Shown: positions 6,523 through 16,324, counted from the stretch's first letter. The stretch is DNA of 39,244 nt from Sphingomonas bacterium (GCF_028292945.1 NZ_JAQGLJ010000071.1:1-39244); one strand, 5' to 3'. Made by a program: numbers and translations. The notes: generated by a model not told the origin, from the sequence alone.

Positions 6523-9024
6523 ATGAGCCAGCCCTCCCGCTTCAACGCGCTGGCTGCGGACGCGCGCTGGCAGCAGACCTGGGACGAGCGGCGGACCTTC
6601 GCCGCTGACGATGCGAGCCTGAAGCCGCGCTCCTATGTGCTGGAGATGTTCCCCTATCCGTCGGGGCACATCCATATGGGTCACGTCCGCAACTACACGA
6701 TGGGCGACGTGCTCGCGCGCTATCGGCGGATGCGCGGCATGGAAGTGCTGCACCCGATGGGGTGGGATGCGTTCGGCATGCCGGCCGAGAACGCGGCGAT
6801 GGAAAAAGGCGTTCACCCCCGCGGCTGGACGCTCGACAATATCGCGACGATGAAGGCGCAGTTGAAGCGGCTGGGCTTCGCGCTCGACTGGTCGCGCGAG
6901 CTGACGACCTGCGAACCCGATTATTACGGCCACGAACAGGCTCTGTTCCTCGACCTCTACGAGGGCGGGCTGGTCTATCGCAAGGAAAGCGCGGTCAATT
7001 GGGACCCGGTCGACATGACCGTGCTCGCCAACGAGCAGGTGATCGACGGGCGCGGCTGGCGCTCGGGCGCCGAGGTCGAGCGGCGCAAGCTAAATCAGTG
7101 GTTCCTGAAGATCACCGACTTCGCCGACGAGCTGGTCGATGGGCTGGGCGAGCTGAAGGACTGGCCCGACAAGGTCCGCTTGATGCAGGAGAACTGGATC
7201 GGGCGCTCGCGGGGGATGCGGTTCGGGTTCGACGTTGCGAATGGCGAGCGCATCGACGTCTTCACCACCCGCCCCGACACGATCTTCGGGGCCAGCTTCG
7301 TCGCAGTCGCGGCCGACCATGCGATAGCGCAGGCGGTCGCCGCGACCAGCCCCGACGCTGCTGCGTTCATCGCCCGATGCAAGCAGGGTGGCACCACCGC
7401 TGCCGAGCTTGAGAAGCAGGAGAAGCTCGGGTTCGACACCGGGCTGACCGCCGCACACCCGCTCGATCCGAGCATCACGCTGCCCGTCTACATCGCCAAC
7501 TTCGTGCTGATGGAATACGGCACCGGCGCGTTGTTCGGCGTGCCCGCGCACGACCAGCGCGACCTGGATTTCGCGCGCAAGTACGGCCTGCCCGTGACGC
7601 GAGTCGTTGCGGAGGGTGACGAGACCACACCCGAGTTCGGGGGCGATGTTGCCTATGGCGGGACAGGCAGACTGGTGAACTCCCGATTCCTCGATGGTAT
7701 GGACGTCGAGGTCGCCAAGGTTGCAGTGATCGCGCGTGCCGAAGCCGAAGGCTGGGGCGAGGGCACGACCATTTACCGCCTGCGCGACTGGGGGGTATCG
7801 CGGCAACGCTATTGGGGTACGCCGATCCCCATCATCCATTGCAATGCGTGCGGCGTCGTTCCCGTGCCACGCGCGGAGCTGCCGGTGGTGCTGCCCGAGG
7901 ATGTCAGCTTCGCGGTGCCCGGCAACCCGCTCGACCGGCATCCGACCTGGAAGCATGCCGACTGCCCGACCTGCGGGGCGGCGGCAGTGCGCGAGACGGA
8001 CACACTCGACACCTTCGTCAACTCCAGCTGGTACTTCATCCGTTTCGCCAGCCAGCCCGCCGACCGGCCATTCGACAAGGCGGCGGCCGAACGCTGGCTG
8101 CCGGTCGGCCAGTATATCGGTGGGGTCGAGCACGCGATCCTCCACCTGCTCTACGCACGCTTCTGGACGCGGGCGCTGAAGCACATCGGCAAACTCGATA
8201 TCGCCGAGCCGTTCGCGGGGCTGTTCACGCAAGGCATGGTGACGCACGAGACCTATCGCGCTGCGGACGGCCGCTGGCTGTCGCCGGCCGAAGTCGAATC
8301 AGGGGTCGAGGTTGCGACCGGCGCGAATGTCGTCATCGGGCGCGTCGAGAAGATGTCGAAATCCAAGCGGAATACGGTCGATCCGCTGCCCATCGTCGAG
8401 CGTTACGGCGCGGATGCGGTGCGCTGGTTCGTGCTGTCGGACTCACCGCCCGAACGGGACCTGCCCTGGTCCGAAGCCGGCATTGAGGGTGCCTGGCGGT
8501 TCGTGCAGCGGCTTTGGCGACTGTGCGTGAGCGACACCGGTGGCGCGGGCGTGGACGGTGCGCTGGATCGCAAGCTGCACCAAACCATCGCGGGCGTCGC
8601 CACCGACATCGAGGCGCTGGCGTTCAACAAAGCCGTCGCGAAGCTATACGAGTTGGTCAACGCGATCGAGCGTGCCGCCCCATCGGCATCGCGCGACACG
8701 GCTGTGCGCGCGACGATGCTGCTGGTGGCACCCATGGCGCCGCATCTGGCGGAAGAGGCGTGGGCAGGCGCCGGCGAACACGGGCTGATCGCCGATGCCG
8801 CCTGGCCCGAAGTGGACGAGACGCTGCTCATCGCCGACGAGGTGACGATCGCCGTGCAAGTGAACGGCAAGCTCCGCGACACGCTGACGCTGCCCAAGGG
8901 CCTTGCGCGCGAGGAAACAGAGGCCGCCGCACTCGCATCGGACAAGGTCACCAGCTTTCTCGGTGGCAAGCAGCCGCGCAAGATCATCGTCGTCCCCGAC
9001 CGCCTGGTGAACCTGGTCGCATGA
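6523..9024 (+). CDS. leuS: Leucine-tRNA ligase
   Basis: A class I aminoacyl-tRNA synthetase of 833 residues, which charges tRNA-Leu in the cytoplasm. [11 protein letters not shown] at 44-54 holds the HIGH signature and KMSKSK at 610-615 the second ATP-binding signature. The CP1 editing domain is present ([12 protein letters not shown] near 250, [16 protein letters not shown] near 330). A zinc-type CxxC pair, CNACGVVPV and CPTCGAAA, lies around 440-490. The C-terminal anticodon-binding part ends [14 protein letters not shown]. Length is in the usual range (about 830-870). The ATG at 6523 is at the family start, and its TGA overlaps the lptE ATG as ATGA. Confidence 0.98.
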   Translation: MSQPSRFNALAADARWQQTWDERRTFAADDASLKPRSYVLEMFPYPSGHIHMGHVRNYTMGDVLARYRRMRGMEVLHPMGWDAFGMPAENAAMEKGVHPRGWTLDNIATMKAQLKRLGFALDWSRELTTCEPDYYGHEQALFLDLYEGGLVYRKESAVNWDPVDMTVLANEQVIDGRGWRSGAEVERRKLNQWFLKITDFADELVDGLGELKDWPDKVRLMQENWIGRSRGMRFGFDVANGERIDVFTTRPDTIFGASFVAVAADHAIAQAVAATSPDAAAFIARCKQGGTTAAELEKQEKLGFDTGLTAAHPLDPSITLPVYIANFVLMEYGTGALFGVPAHDQRDLDFARKYGLPVTRVVAEGDETTPEFGGDVAYGGTGRLVNSRFLDGMDVEVAKVAVIARAEAEGWGEGTTIYRLRDWGVSRQRYWGTPIPIIHCNACGVVPVPRAELPVVLPEDVSFAVPGNPLDRHPTWKHADCPTCGAAAVRETDTLDTFVNSSWYFIRFASQPADRPFDKAAAERWLPVGQYIGGVEHAILHLLYARFWTRALKHIGKLDIAEPFAGLFTQGMVTHETYRAADGRWLSPAEVESGVEVATGANVVIGRVEKMSKSKRNTVDPLPIVERYGADAVRWFVLSDSPPERDLPWSEAGIEGAWRFVQRLWRLCVSDTGGAGVDGALDRKLHQTIAGVATDIEALAFNKAVAKLYELVNAIERAAPSASRDTAVRATMLLVAPMAPHLAEEAWAGAGEHGLIADAAWPEVDETLLIADEVTIAVQVNGKLRDTLTLPKGLAREETEAAALASDKVTSFLGGKQPRKIIVVPDRLVNLVA

Positions 9025-9512
9025 GAGCGGCGCTGCTCCTCGCGTGCGCGCTGCTGCCGCTCGGCGGCTGTGGGCTGAAACCGCTTTACGCAGGGGGCGG
9101 CTCGGGCGCGGCCGCCAGCGCGCTCGCGGCCATCGAGGTTGCGCCGGTTCAGGGGCGGAGCGGCTGGCTGTTGGTCAACGCGCTGCGCGATCGCCTCCCC
9201 GCTCAGGGCGCACCGCGATATCGACTCGATCTGCGGCTGGACGACAGGATCAGCGGACTGGGCGTGCGCCGCGACGATAGCATCGCCCGCGAGCGCCGCA
9301 CGTTGCGCGCGCGCTGGCAATTGGTGGAAGTCGGCACCGGCGCGGTTGTGATCGACACCACCGCTGGCTCCGACGCCGGGATCGACGTCGTCGGATCCGA
9401 ATATGCGACGATCGCGGCGGAGAACACCGCACTCGAGCGGCTGGCCGGGATCGTGGCGGATCAGATCGTCGGCCGGATCGCTCTTCATGCGCGGGCGAAA
9501 AGCACGCCGTGA
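9021..9512 (+). CDS. lptE: LPS-assembly lipoprotein LptE
   Basis: A 163-residue lipoprotein: signal peptide, lipobox LGGC with C17, then GLKPLYAGG, the typical start of mature LptE. Residues [21 protein letters not shown] match the central LptE strand region. LptE plugs the LptD barrel at the outer membrane and helps insert lipopolysaccharide or, in sphingomonads, presumably glycosphingolipid and related amphiphiles. It overlaps leuS (ATGA) and holA (GTGA) by four bases each, so it is very likely translated in step with both. The order leuS-lptE-holA is the conserved context that supports this call for a fast-evolving family. Confidence 0.92.
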   Translation: MRAALLLACALLPLGGCGLKPLYAGGGSGAAASALAAIEVAPVQGRSGWLLVNALRDRLPAQGAPRYRLDLRLDDRISGLGVRRDDSIARERRTLRARWQLVEVGTGAVVIDTTAGSDAGIDVVGSEYATIAAENTALERLAGIVADQIVGRIALHARAKSTP

Positions 9513-10510
9513 AGGGCGTCAGCGGGCAGCTGCCCAAGCTGCGTCAGGACGTGCGGTTATACCTGTTCCACGGGCCGGACGAGGCGGGCGCGAGCGATCT
9601 CGCCCGGCAGCTCGCGGCAACCATGCCGGAGGCGGAGCGGATCGACCTCGACGGCCCGACGTTGAAGAAGGACGTTGGGCGGCTGGCTGACGAGGCGCTG
9701 TCGCCCTCGCTGTTCGGCGAGGCTCGCGTGATCAGGGTCGCGCCGGTCGGTGAGGAAGCACTGGAAGCCCTGTCCCTGCTGTTGAATAGTTCACGTGGCG
9801 GCAGCCCGGTCATCGCGCTCGCCCCTGCGCTGAAGAAGGGCAGCAAGGTACTGGCTCTTGCGCTCGCCCACCCGAACGTCGTCTCGGTGGCCTGCTATGC
9901 CCCGTCCGCAAGTGACTCCGAAAAGATCGCGACCGGGCTCCTTACCGCTGCCGGAATGCGTCCGGCACCCGGGGTGGCGCGACGGTTGGTCGGGGCGAGT
10001 GGCGGCGACCGCGCGGTGCTCGGCCGTGAAATCGACAAGCTGGCGCTCTACCTCGATGCAAGTCCCGAGCGGCCGCAGGAGGTCGGTCCGGCGGACGTCG
10101 ACGCCATCATAGCCGACCTGAGCGAGGCGGAGCTGAACGGGGCGGTGGATGCGCTGCTCGACGGCCGGCCAGCTGAACTCGGTATGCGCCTGACCACGCT
10201 GGACGAGAACGGAGCTTCACCCGTGCCATGGCTGCGCGCCGTACAGCGGCGACTGGTTGCGCTGGGGGATATGCGCGGTGCGGTCGATCGCGGCGAGCCG
10301 CTCGACGGCCTGATGAAGCGACACAGGATCTTTTCTCGGGACGAGGAGCAACGTACCGCGCGTGACCTGCGCCGTTGGTCGCCGACCATGATCGCCACCG
10401 CGCTGACGCAGGTACGCGCCGCGGAACTCTCGGCAATGAGCAGTGGAGGGGCCGGTGCGACCTTAGCCGAGCACGCGGCCGTAGGACTGGCCCGGCGGGT
10501 CGCCCGCTAG
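9509..10510 (+). CDS. holA: DNA polymerase III subunit delta
   Basis: A 333-residue clamp-loader subunit; delta opens the beta sliding clamp ring at replication forks. YLFHGPDEAGASDLARQL (residues 18-35) is the degenerate nucleotide-site start of the AAA-like domain. FGEARVIRV (69-77), GGDRAVLGREIDKLALY and the DVDAI-AELNGAVDALLDG region follow the family order, and the collar domain is at the C-terminus. Start: GTG at 9509 overlaps lptE by four bases. The stop TAG lies in a CTAG that is also the stop of the opposing parB gene, so the two reading frames overlap by four bases. Confidence 0.95.
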   Translation: MKGVSGQLPKLRQDVRLYLFHGPDEAGASDLARQLAATMPEAERIDLDGPTLKKDVGRLADEALSPSLFGEARVIRVAPVGEEALEALSLLLNSSRGGSPVIALAPALKKGSKVLALALAHPNVVSVACYAPSASDSEKIATGLLTAAGMRPAPGVARRLVGASGGDRAVLGREIDKLALYLDASPERPQEVGPADVDAIIADLSEAELNGAVDALLDGRPAELGMRLTTLDENGASPVPWLRAVQRRLVALGDMRGAVDRGEPLDGLMKRHRIFSRDEEQRTARDLRRWSPTMIATALTQVRAAELSAMSSGGAGATLAEHAAVGLARRVAR

Positions 10511-11397
10511 ATCGGCTCGCCGGTCAGCCGCTGGCAGAGCATGTCGAGCTGATCGAGTGTCGAATAGCCCAACGTGAGCGAACCGCCATTCGGGCCGTGA
10601 GTGACACGCACGGCAACCCCCAGCAGATCGGCCAGCTGGCGTTCCAGCGCAGCGATATCGCCGTCGCGCGTGGTGCCGGTGTGGTCGCGTCGGAACTCCT
10701 CGCCTGCGGCCTTTGGTTTTTTGGCGGCCCGCGCAAGTTGCTCGGTGTCGCGCACCGACAGGCCGCGCGCGACCACCTGTTCCGCCAGGGCCTCGACATC
10801 GCCGGCGCCGAGCAGCGCACGCGCATGCCCCATCGACAGCGATCCATCGACCACTCGTGCCTGCACCCGTTCCGGCAGGTCGAGCAGCCGCAGCAGGTTG
10901 GCGATGTGACTGCGCGACTTGTGCACCATGCCCGCCAGCGCTTCCTGCGTGTGACCATAGTCATTGGCAAGACGCTGGTAGGCGCGCGCCTCTTCGATCG
11001 CATTAAGGTCCTCGCGCTGGATGTTCTCGACCAGTGCGATCTCCAACGTCTCCGCGTCGTCGAACTGTCGAATGACGACCGGAACATCGTGCAACTGGGC
11101 CCGCTGCGCCGCGCGCCAGCGGCGCTCTCCCGCGACGATCTGATAGCCGTGGCCATGCGGGCGGACGACGATCGGCTGCAAGAGGCCACGCGCCTTGATC
11201 GAGCCCGCAAGTTCGTCGAGCTGCGCATCGTCGAACCGACGTCGAGGCTGATCGGGATGCGGTGTGAGCGAACCAACGGGTAGCGTCTTGATACCCGAGT
11301 CACTGCCATCGCCGCCGCCAATTGGCGCTTCGCGCGCGATGTCGCCGAGCAGCGCGTTGAGACCGCGTCCCAGCCCACCGGAGCGAGTGCGGGTCAC
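10507..11397 (-). CDS. parB: Chromosome-partitioning protein ParB
   Basis: A 296-residue CTP-dependent clamp that loads on parS and spreads. It starts with GGLGRGLNALLGD (7-19), where ParB contacts ParA. The CTP-binding ParB/Srx domain carries GERRWRAA (90-97) and LVENIQREDLNAIEEA. The helix-turn-helix is around 138-165 (TQEALAGMVHKSRSHIANLL), and the dimerisation domain is C-terminal. GTG at 11397 shares GTGA with the parA stop; the longer open frame to 11472 runs inside parA. Two parS sites lie within 3.2 kb upstream, one inside rsmG. It converges on holA with a shared CTAG stop. Confidence 0.97.
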   Translation of the reverse strand: MTRTRSGGLGRGLNALLGDIAREAPIGGGDGSDSGIKTLPVGSLTPHPDQPRRRFDDAQLDELAGSIKARGLLQPIVVRPHGHGYQIVAGERRWRAAQRAQLHDVPVVIRQFDDAETLEIALVENIQREDLNAIEEARAYQRLANDYGHTQEALAGMVHKSRSHIANLLRLLDLPERVQARVVDGSLSMGHARALLGAGDVEALAEQVVARGLSVRDTEQLARAAKKPKAAGEEFRRDHTGTTRDGDIAALERQLADLLGVAVRVTHGPNGGSLTLGYSTLDQLDMLCQRLTGEPI

Positions 11398-12173
11398 GCC
11401 GCCACCGCCGGTGCCGGCAGGCGTCCTATGAGTTCGCGGGCAAGTGCGATATATGCTTCGGAGCCGCTGCACCGATGATCGTAGATCAACGCAGGCAGGC
11501 CATGGCTCGGCGCCTCCGACAGGCGCACATTGCGGGGGATGACCGTCTCGAAAACGACCTTGCCCAGCACGGCGCGAACATCGTTCGCAACCTGCTCGGT
11601 CAATCGATTACGGCGGTCGTACATTGTCAACGCCACCCCCAGGATCGACAGACCCGGATTGAAGCGCGCCCGAATACGCTCCACGGTGCTGAGCAGTTGG
11701 GACAGACCCTCCAACGCGAAGAATTCGCATTGCAGCGGCACCAGGAGACGATCCGATGCTACCATCGCATTGATCGTCAGCAATCCCAGCGAGGGAGGAC
11801 AATCGATCAGGGCAACGTCCCACCGCGCTGGCGCCTGTTGCATGGCCGCGTCGAGCCGATGGGTTCGCTGATCGAAGTCCACCAGCTCGATCTCCGCACC
11901 GGACAGGTCGACGGTCGCGGGCACGATATCGAGTCGGGGCACCTTGGTCGCCACTGCTGCTACGTCGATCGACGCGGTACCGATCAGGACTTCGTACGAC
12001 GAACGAAGCCTGCTCGCCTGAGTCAGGCCAAGACCGGTTGACGCATTGCCCTGAGGATCGAGGTCGATAAGCAGGACACGCAGCCCCGTCGCCGCCAGTG
12101 CGGTTGCCAGGTTGATCGCAGTGGTGGTCTTACCCACTCCACCCTTCTGGTTTGCTACCGCGATGCAGATCAC
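11394..12173 (-). CDS. parA: Chromosome-partitioning ATPase ParA
   Basis: A 259-residue Walker-type ATPase that binds DNA non-specifically when ATP-bound and pulls ParB-parS complexes apart. NQKGGVGKTTTA at 8-19 is the deviant Walker A with the signature lysine K10; LLIDLDPQGNAS near 36-47 is Walker A', and DVALIDCPPSLG is Walker B. Length is typical (about 260). Start: GTG at 12173 overlaps the rsmG stop as GTGA. It is part of the leftward run mnmG-rsmG-parA-parB, in which every junction is a four-base GTGA overlap. Confidence 0.98.
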   Translation of the reverse strand: MICIAVANQKGGVGKTTTAINLATALAATGLRVLLIDLDPQGNASTGLGLTQASRLRSSYEVLIGTASIDVAAVATKVPRLDIVPATVDLSGAEIELVDFDQRTHRLDAAMQQAPARWDVALIDCPPSLGLLTINAMVASDRLLVPLQCEFFALEGLSQLLSTVERIRARFNPGLSILGVALTMYDRRNRLTEQVANDVRAVLGKVVFETVIPRNVRLSEAPSHGLPALIYDHRCSGSEAYIALARELIGRLPAPAVAA

Positions 12174-12784
12174 CGCCGGACAACCTGATCCAGCACCAGG
12201 ATGCCAGCACTTTCATCGGTAACGCTTTGTTTCACGTGAAACACTCCGGCCCAGCTGTTGCGCAATTCCTGCAGCTCACCAACAGCGGACCTACCCCTTG
12301 GCAGCAGCCACCGCGTACCGATGGTGGAACATCCCGCGGCCGCATGCAAAAGCTTTTCGACCGGTGCCACCGCTCGGGCAGAGATAATCGCCACAGGCTC
12401 ATTCAGCTCCTCGACCGCCTGGTTGCGCAGGCAGATCGTATTCTCGACACCCAGGCGAGCAATGCATTCGGAAAGGAAGCTCGCTCGCAACCTGCGGGGT
12501 TCCGACAATATGGTTCGATGTGATCGCAACAACCCCACCACCATTCCCGGAAAACCGGCACCCGTACCGATATCGAGCCAGCTTCCGTCGCTAACGGGAG
12601 CAAGTGCGAGCAGCTGCGCGGAATCGACAATGTGGCGAGTCCAGATCGTTTCCAAGGACGTTCTGGAAACCAGGTTCTGACGGCTGCTCTCGTCGAGGAC
12701 CATGGCGACGAAGCGATGGACCTTGGCCATCGCACCAGCGTCGAAACGGCTGTCCATCCAGCCAATGGCCTCGTCCTCGGTCAC
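12170..12784 (-). CDS. rsmG: 16S rRNA (guanine(527)-N7)-methyltransferase RsmG
   Basis: A 204-residue SAM-dependent methyltransferase (GidB) acting on the 16S rRNA 530 loop. [15 protein letters not shown] near 68-82 is the SAM-binding loop; [20 protein letters not shown] is the conserved N-terminal block. GTG at 12784 overlaps the mnmG stop, and its own stop overlaps the parA start, both as GTGA. Its 3' part contains a perfect parS palindrome (12228-12243), which fixes the residues VFHVKQ in the protein. That stretch should be read as constrained by DNA, not by the enzyme. Confidence 0.96.
   Translation of the reverse strand: MTEDEAIGWMDSRFDAGAMAKVHRFVAMVLDESSRQNLVSRTSLETIWTRHIVDSAQLLALAPVSDGSWLDIGTGAGFPGMVVGLLRSHRTILSEPRRLRASFLSECIARLGVENTICLRNQAVEELNEPVAIISARAVAPVEKLLHAAAGCSTIGTRWLLPRGRSAVGELQELRNSWAGVFHVKQSVTDESAGILVLDQVVRR
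12228..12243. promoter_or_regulatory. parS centromere site, inside rsmG
   Basis: TGTTTCACGTGAAACA is a perfect 16-bp palindrome identical to the widely conserved chromosomal parS consensus TGTTNCACGTGNAACA. It lies in the rsmG coding region, just upstream of parA and parB, about 8.2 kb from the putative origin. ParB is expected to load here as a clamp. Confidence 0.97.
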
Positions 12785-14508
12785 GCCGCGCGTCTGCTGT
12801 GCAACAATATCGCGGACAGCGCGGCGGGGGTGATCCCCCGAATGCGCGCGGCCGCCGCCAGCGAGGTTGGCCGGGCGATTGTCAGGCGCGCGATCATTTC
12901 CGTGGACAGACCAGGTACGCTGGCGAACTCGAGCGAGGGGGATATCGCGACCTGCTCCTCCGCCCTTAGGCGCCGCACCTCCTCGGCTTGCCGCGCCACA
13001 TAGGGTGCGTACCGGGCGTTCTCGATCTGCTCTTCGACCAGATCTGCCGGGAAGCGCTTGCCACCCGGATCGGCTAGTTGATCGGATGACATGCCGTCGA
13101 GTTCGGATCGCAGACGCGCCCGTCGGTCAAGATGCGCGATCCTGGTCGCCGACAGACAAGCCGCGTCGATTGCCACTTCGCCCAAACGGGTTTCGGCATT
13201 GTCCGGCCGCAGCGACAAGCGAAACTCCGCCCGAGCGGTGAGCATGCGATAGGGCTCGGTAACACCCTGCAACGTGAGATCGTCCAGCATGACCCCAATA
13301 TAGCTGGAGGCGCGGTCGAGCGTCACGGGCGCCAGGCCCAAAGCATCGCCAGCGGCGGCAAGCCCAGCAACCAGACCTTGCGCGGCCGCCTCCTCATATC
13401 CGGTCGTTCCGTTGATCTGCCCTGCGCAATAAAGACCCGGAAAGGCCGAAAGCTGCAGATCACGATCAAGCGCCCTTGGGTCGAGGAAATCATATTCCAC
13501 GGCGTAGCCGGGAGCTGCGATTTCAACCCGCTCAAGACCCGGGATCGTTGTCAGCAGGGCCTGCTGCACATCGACCGGCAGTGACGTCGATAGACCGTTG
13601 GGATAGACGATATGGTCCGTCAGACCTTCCGGCTCGAGGAAGATCTGGTGTCCATCTCGATCGGCGAAGCGCTTCACCTTGTCCTCGACCGAGGGACAGT
13701 AACGCGGCCCAGCGGCGTCGATCGCCCCGGTGAACAGGGGCGAGCGATGGAAGTTCCGGCGTATGATCTCGTGCGTGACCGGCGTGGTCCGTGTGACCGC
13801 GCAGGCGACTTGCGGCAGGCGTGCTCCGGATGCCATCGTCGACATGGTCCATCGAACATCGTCACTCGGCTGCTCGTCCAGGCTCGCCCAGTCTATCGTC
13901 CTCCCGTCCAGTCGTGGTGGCGTGCCGGTCTTGAGGCGGCCGATCGGTAGTCCCGCTGACCGCAACTGATCGGCCAGAGCCGTCGCCGCCGGCTCTCCTG
14001 TCCTGCCTGCGTCCTGGCGTTCGTCGCCGCGAAAGATGCGGCCGCCCAGGAATGTCCCCGTGGCAAGGATCACCGTTCGCCCGGCGACCACGCTTGTGTC
14101 GTTCAGCGCGACCCCGTTCACCCGGCCATCGCGGATCGATAGCGCAATTGCCTCGCCATTGATGACCGTTATGCCGGGCTGATCGCGGATCAGCTGCTGG
14201 ATGGCCCCGGCGTATAGCGCGCGGTCCACCTGAACGCGCGGCCCACGTACCGCCGCGCCCTTGCTGCGATTGAGCATGCGATAGTGGATGGCGGATCGAT
14301 CAGCAGCGCGGGCCATCAACCCATCGAATACATCGAGTTCCCGCACAAGGTGACCCTTGCCGACCCCCCCGATCGACGGATTGCACGACAATGCTCCCAG
14401 GAAGCGTTGATCGAACATGACCAGCGCCACGTCGGCGCCGCGTCGTGCGGCGGCGGTAGCCGCTTCAGTACCCGCGTGCCCTCCACCTACTACAACGACA
14501 TCGTACAT
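12781..14508 (-). CDS. mnmG: tRNA uridine-5-carboxymethylaminomethyl(34) synthesis enzyme MnmG
   Basis: A 575-residue FAD protein (GidA) that works with MnmE to modify U34 of tRNAs reading NNA and NNG codons. [15 protein letters not shown] at the start is the FAD-binding loop; [32 protein letters not shown] and [10 protein letters not shown] are family signatures, and the C-terminal [20 protein letters not shown] matches the MnmE-binding end. It is shorter than the usual 610-630 residues, although both ends look intact, so internal loops are probably trimmed. The ATG at 14508 is in the canonical place. A parS site lies in the 53-bp gap to mnmE. The stop overlaps rsmG as GTGA. Confidence 0.97.
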   Translation of the reverse strand: MYDVVVVGGGHAGTEAATAAARRGADVALVMFDQRFLGALSCNPSIGGVGKGHLVRELDVFDGLMARAADRSAIHYRMLNRSKGAAVRGPRVQVDRALYAGAIQQLIRDQPGITVINGEAIALSIRDGRVNGVALNDTSVVAGRTVILATGTFLGGRIFRGDERQDAGRTGEPAATALADQLRSAGLPIGRLKTGTPPRLDGRTIDWASLDEQPSDDVRWTMSTMASGARLPQVACAVTRTTPVTHEIIRRNFHRSPLFTGAIDAAGPRYCPSVEDKVKRFADRDGHQIFLEPEGLTDHIVYPNGLSTSLPVDVQQALLTTIPGLERVEIAAPGYAVEYDFLDPRALDRDLQLSAFPGLYCAGQINGTTGYEEAAAQGLVAGLAAAGDALGLAPVTLDRASSYIGVMLDDLTLQGVTEPYRMLTARAEFRLSLRPDNAETRLGEVAIDAACLSATRIAHLDRRARLRSELDGMSSDQLADPGGKRFPADLVEEQIENARYAPYVARQAEEVRRLRAEEQVAISPSLEFASVPGLSTEMIARLTIARPTSLAAAARIRGITPAALSAILLHSRRAA

Positions 14509-14545
14509 TCGGGTCGTCTAGTACGCCTGATAGAGAATGCAAAAT

Positions 14546-14561
14546 TGTTCCACGTGGAACA
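14546..14561. promoter_or_regulatory. parS centromere site between mnmE and mnmG
   Basis: TGTTCCACGTGGAACA is a perfect 16-bp palindrome fitting TGTTNCACGTGNAACA. It starts at the base next to the mnmE TAG stop (14562-14564) and lies 37 bp upstream of the mnmG ATG. It is about 5.9 kb from the putative origin, closer than the rsmG copy. Confidence 0.95.
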
Positions 14562-15839
14562 CTACTTTCCAAGACAGAACCGGGCGAAAAGTGCGTCGCG
14601 CACCGCTTCCGGCGCGTTGATCCCGAGCAATCTCCCCAACAGCACCGAGGCAGTCCTAAGATGTTCGGCCACAAGCAGTGGGTCGGAGGGCAGCATCAAC
14701 AATTCGGTTACTGTCAGGCAGGAGGAGCGTTGCGCTGCTTTGAGGGGGAGTTCGCCTGATCTTGGCAGGAGCCTCTCCGCCTGACTCGCAACGGCTTGCC
14801 AGCACCGCTCGATCGAGGCGAGGTCATGTTTGGATATGGCCAGAGACCGACCCGACGGGAGTACGGCGCGACCTTCGAGATCCGATCTTGCATGCACCCA
14901 AAGGGCATCCGATCGAGGTGGAGGATCATCACCCAGCCACAGTAGAAGGTCGGCCTCCACGATCGCATCGCGAGCGCGCGTAACGCCGATCTGCTCGACG
15001 GGATCGGCAGCATCGCTGAGACCTGCGGTATCGATCAGCAGAAACGCCGCTTCTTCCCGTCGAACGGCGACCTCGATCCTGTCGCGCGTCGTTCCGGCGA
15101 CGGGGGTGACGATGGCCGCCTCCCGCTGCGAGAGCAGGTTCAGAAGGGTCGACTTGCCGGCATTGGGCGGACCGGCGATCACCACGCGCAGGCCGTCGTA
15201 AAGCCGCTCGACGGGCGGCGCGGCAAGCGCGGCGACGATCTCCGCGCGCAGCAGCGCGGCGTCCGCAACCACTCCCGCGAGCAGCAAGTCCTCCTGCTCG
15301 ACATCGCCTTCCTCGGCATAGTCGAGCGTCGCTTCAACCCTGGCCGCCAGGTCGGCAATCATCGACATCCAGCCTCGGACGGCGGCACTTACCCGCCCCT
15401 CGGTCGCGGTCAGTGCTGCCCGGCGTTGCGCTTCGGTCTCGGCCTCCAGCAGATCGGCTAGTCCCTCCGCCTGCGCCAGGTCCATTCGCCCGTTCAGCAG
15501 CGCACGGCGGGTGAACTCGCCCGGCTCGGCCATACGTAACCCAGGCCAACTCAAAATCGCGTTCTGCACCGCTTCCGTCACCGCCCGGCCGCCGTGACAA
15601 TGCAGTTCCGCCACATCCTCGCCGGTCGCGCTCGCCGGGCCCGGGAAGAGAAGGATCAAGGCGCGATCCAACAACGCACCGTCCGCACCACGGACGGCGC
15701 GAAGCGACGCACACCGTGGCGCCGGCAAGGTGCCCGTCAGCGCCGCTACCGCGGCAAAAGCGGCCGGCCCGCTGATCCGGATAATGGCAATCGCGGCTGG
15801 CGGCGCGCCGCTCGACCGCGCGACGATCGTCTCGATCAT
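14562..15839 (-). CDS. mnmE: tRNA modification GTPase MnmE
   Basis: A 425-residue GTPase partner of MnmG. The N-terminal tetrahydrofolate-binding domain spans about 1-115 (ETIVARSSG at the start, LHCHGG at 79-84, PGEFTRRALLNGRMDLAQAE). The GTPase domain has GPPNAGKS (223-230), GTTRD (249-253) and DTAG (270-273). The C-terminus is CLGK, the conserved formyl-THF site cysteine tail. The guanine-specificity motif NKxD is not intact: the aligned stretch reads HARSD (316-320). Start: ATG at 15839 overlaps the DUF6489 stop as ATGA, and MIETIV is the expected family start. A parS site touches its stop. Confidence 0.96.
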   Translation of the reverse strand: MIETIVARSSGAPPAAIAIIRISGPAAFAAVAALTGTLPAPRCASLRAVRGADGALLDRALILLFPGPASATGEDVAELHCHGGRAVTEAVQNAILSWPGLRMAEPGEFTRRALLNGRMDLAQAEGLADLLEAETEAQRRAALTATEGRVSAAVRGWMSMIADLAARVEATLDYAEEGDVEQEDLLLAGVVADAALLRAEIVAALAAPPVERLYDGLRVVIAGPPNAGKSTLLNLLSQREAAIVTPVAGTTRDRIEVAVRREEAAFLLIDTAGLSDAADPVEQIGVTRARDAIVEADLLLWLGDDPPPRSDALWVHARSDLEGRAVLPSGRSLAISKHDLASIERCWQAVASQAERLLPRSGELPLKAAQRSSCLTVTELLMLPSDPLLVAEHLRTASVLLGRLLGINAPEAVRDALFARFCLGK

Positions 15840-16075
15840 CTGTCCGGCTTGGCGGTGCCGCTCTCCACCAGCCGCCGCCACATCGCCAGCCCAGCCTCGC
15901 CCATCGGCGCCCAGCTGCGCACCATACCCTCAAGCATCTCGGGCTTGACGCCACCGCCGCTCATCGACTCCATCAGCATCTGGACATAGCGCTCGTGCAA
16001 CGGGCTGAGGTCCGGCAGTCCCACCGCTCGGCGCGCCTCCTCAGGGGTGCATTCGATGTCAACGGTGACCTTCAT
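15836..16075 (-). CDS. DUF6489 family protein
   Basis: A 79-residue acidic protein: MKVTVDIECTPEEARRAVGLPD, then LSPLHERYVQMLMESM and a C-terminal helix MWRRLVESG. It has no signal peptide or membrane segment. The family is short, found in sphingomonads and relatives, and has no assigned function. The first part resembles the start of phasin-associated or polyhydroxyalkanoate-linked small proteins, but I cannot support that role. Its stop overlaps the mnmE ATG as ATGA, so it is the first gene of the mnmE-mnmG-rsmG-parA-parB run. The 260 bp upstream, to the terC stop, contain no gene I can support. Confidence 0.85.
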   Translation of the reverse strand: MKVTVDIECTPEEARRAVGLPDLSPLHERYVQMLMESMSGGGVKPEMLEGMVRSWAPMGEAGLAMWRRLVESGTAKPDR

Positions 16076-16324
16076 GGAGCATACCTTCGGGCAGGAGACA
16101 TGGCGCGGGACGATGACGTGTATGCGCCAATCGGCACCGCTCCCGCAACGACCATCGGCCAGCGAGCCATCGGACGCGATCCGAAGGTCCCCGAGGGAAA
16201 CCCGATCCGCGATACACCTATGTCGGCGGGGCGGATCAACTCACCAACCCGTGTTCGACTGCCAACGCAGGGTGTTTTGGCCGCGCACCAGCGACCAAAT
16301 ACGTCATGCCAACCGGTGACTCCG

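Noticed and set aside
7090..8247. 385-residue leftward open frame inside leuS
   Set aside because: It is the antisense shadow of leuS, which has all synthetase motifs.
15995..16319. Small open frames between DUF6489 and terC
   Set aside because: No family match, no plausible start signals, and composition like non-coding antisense.
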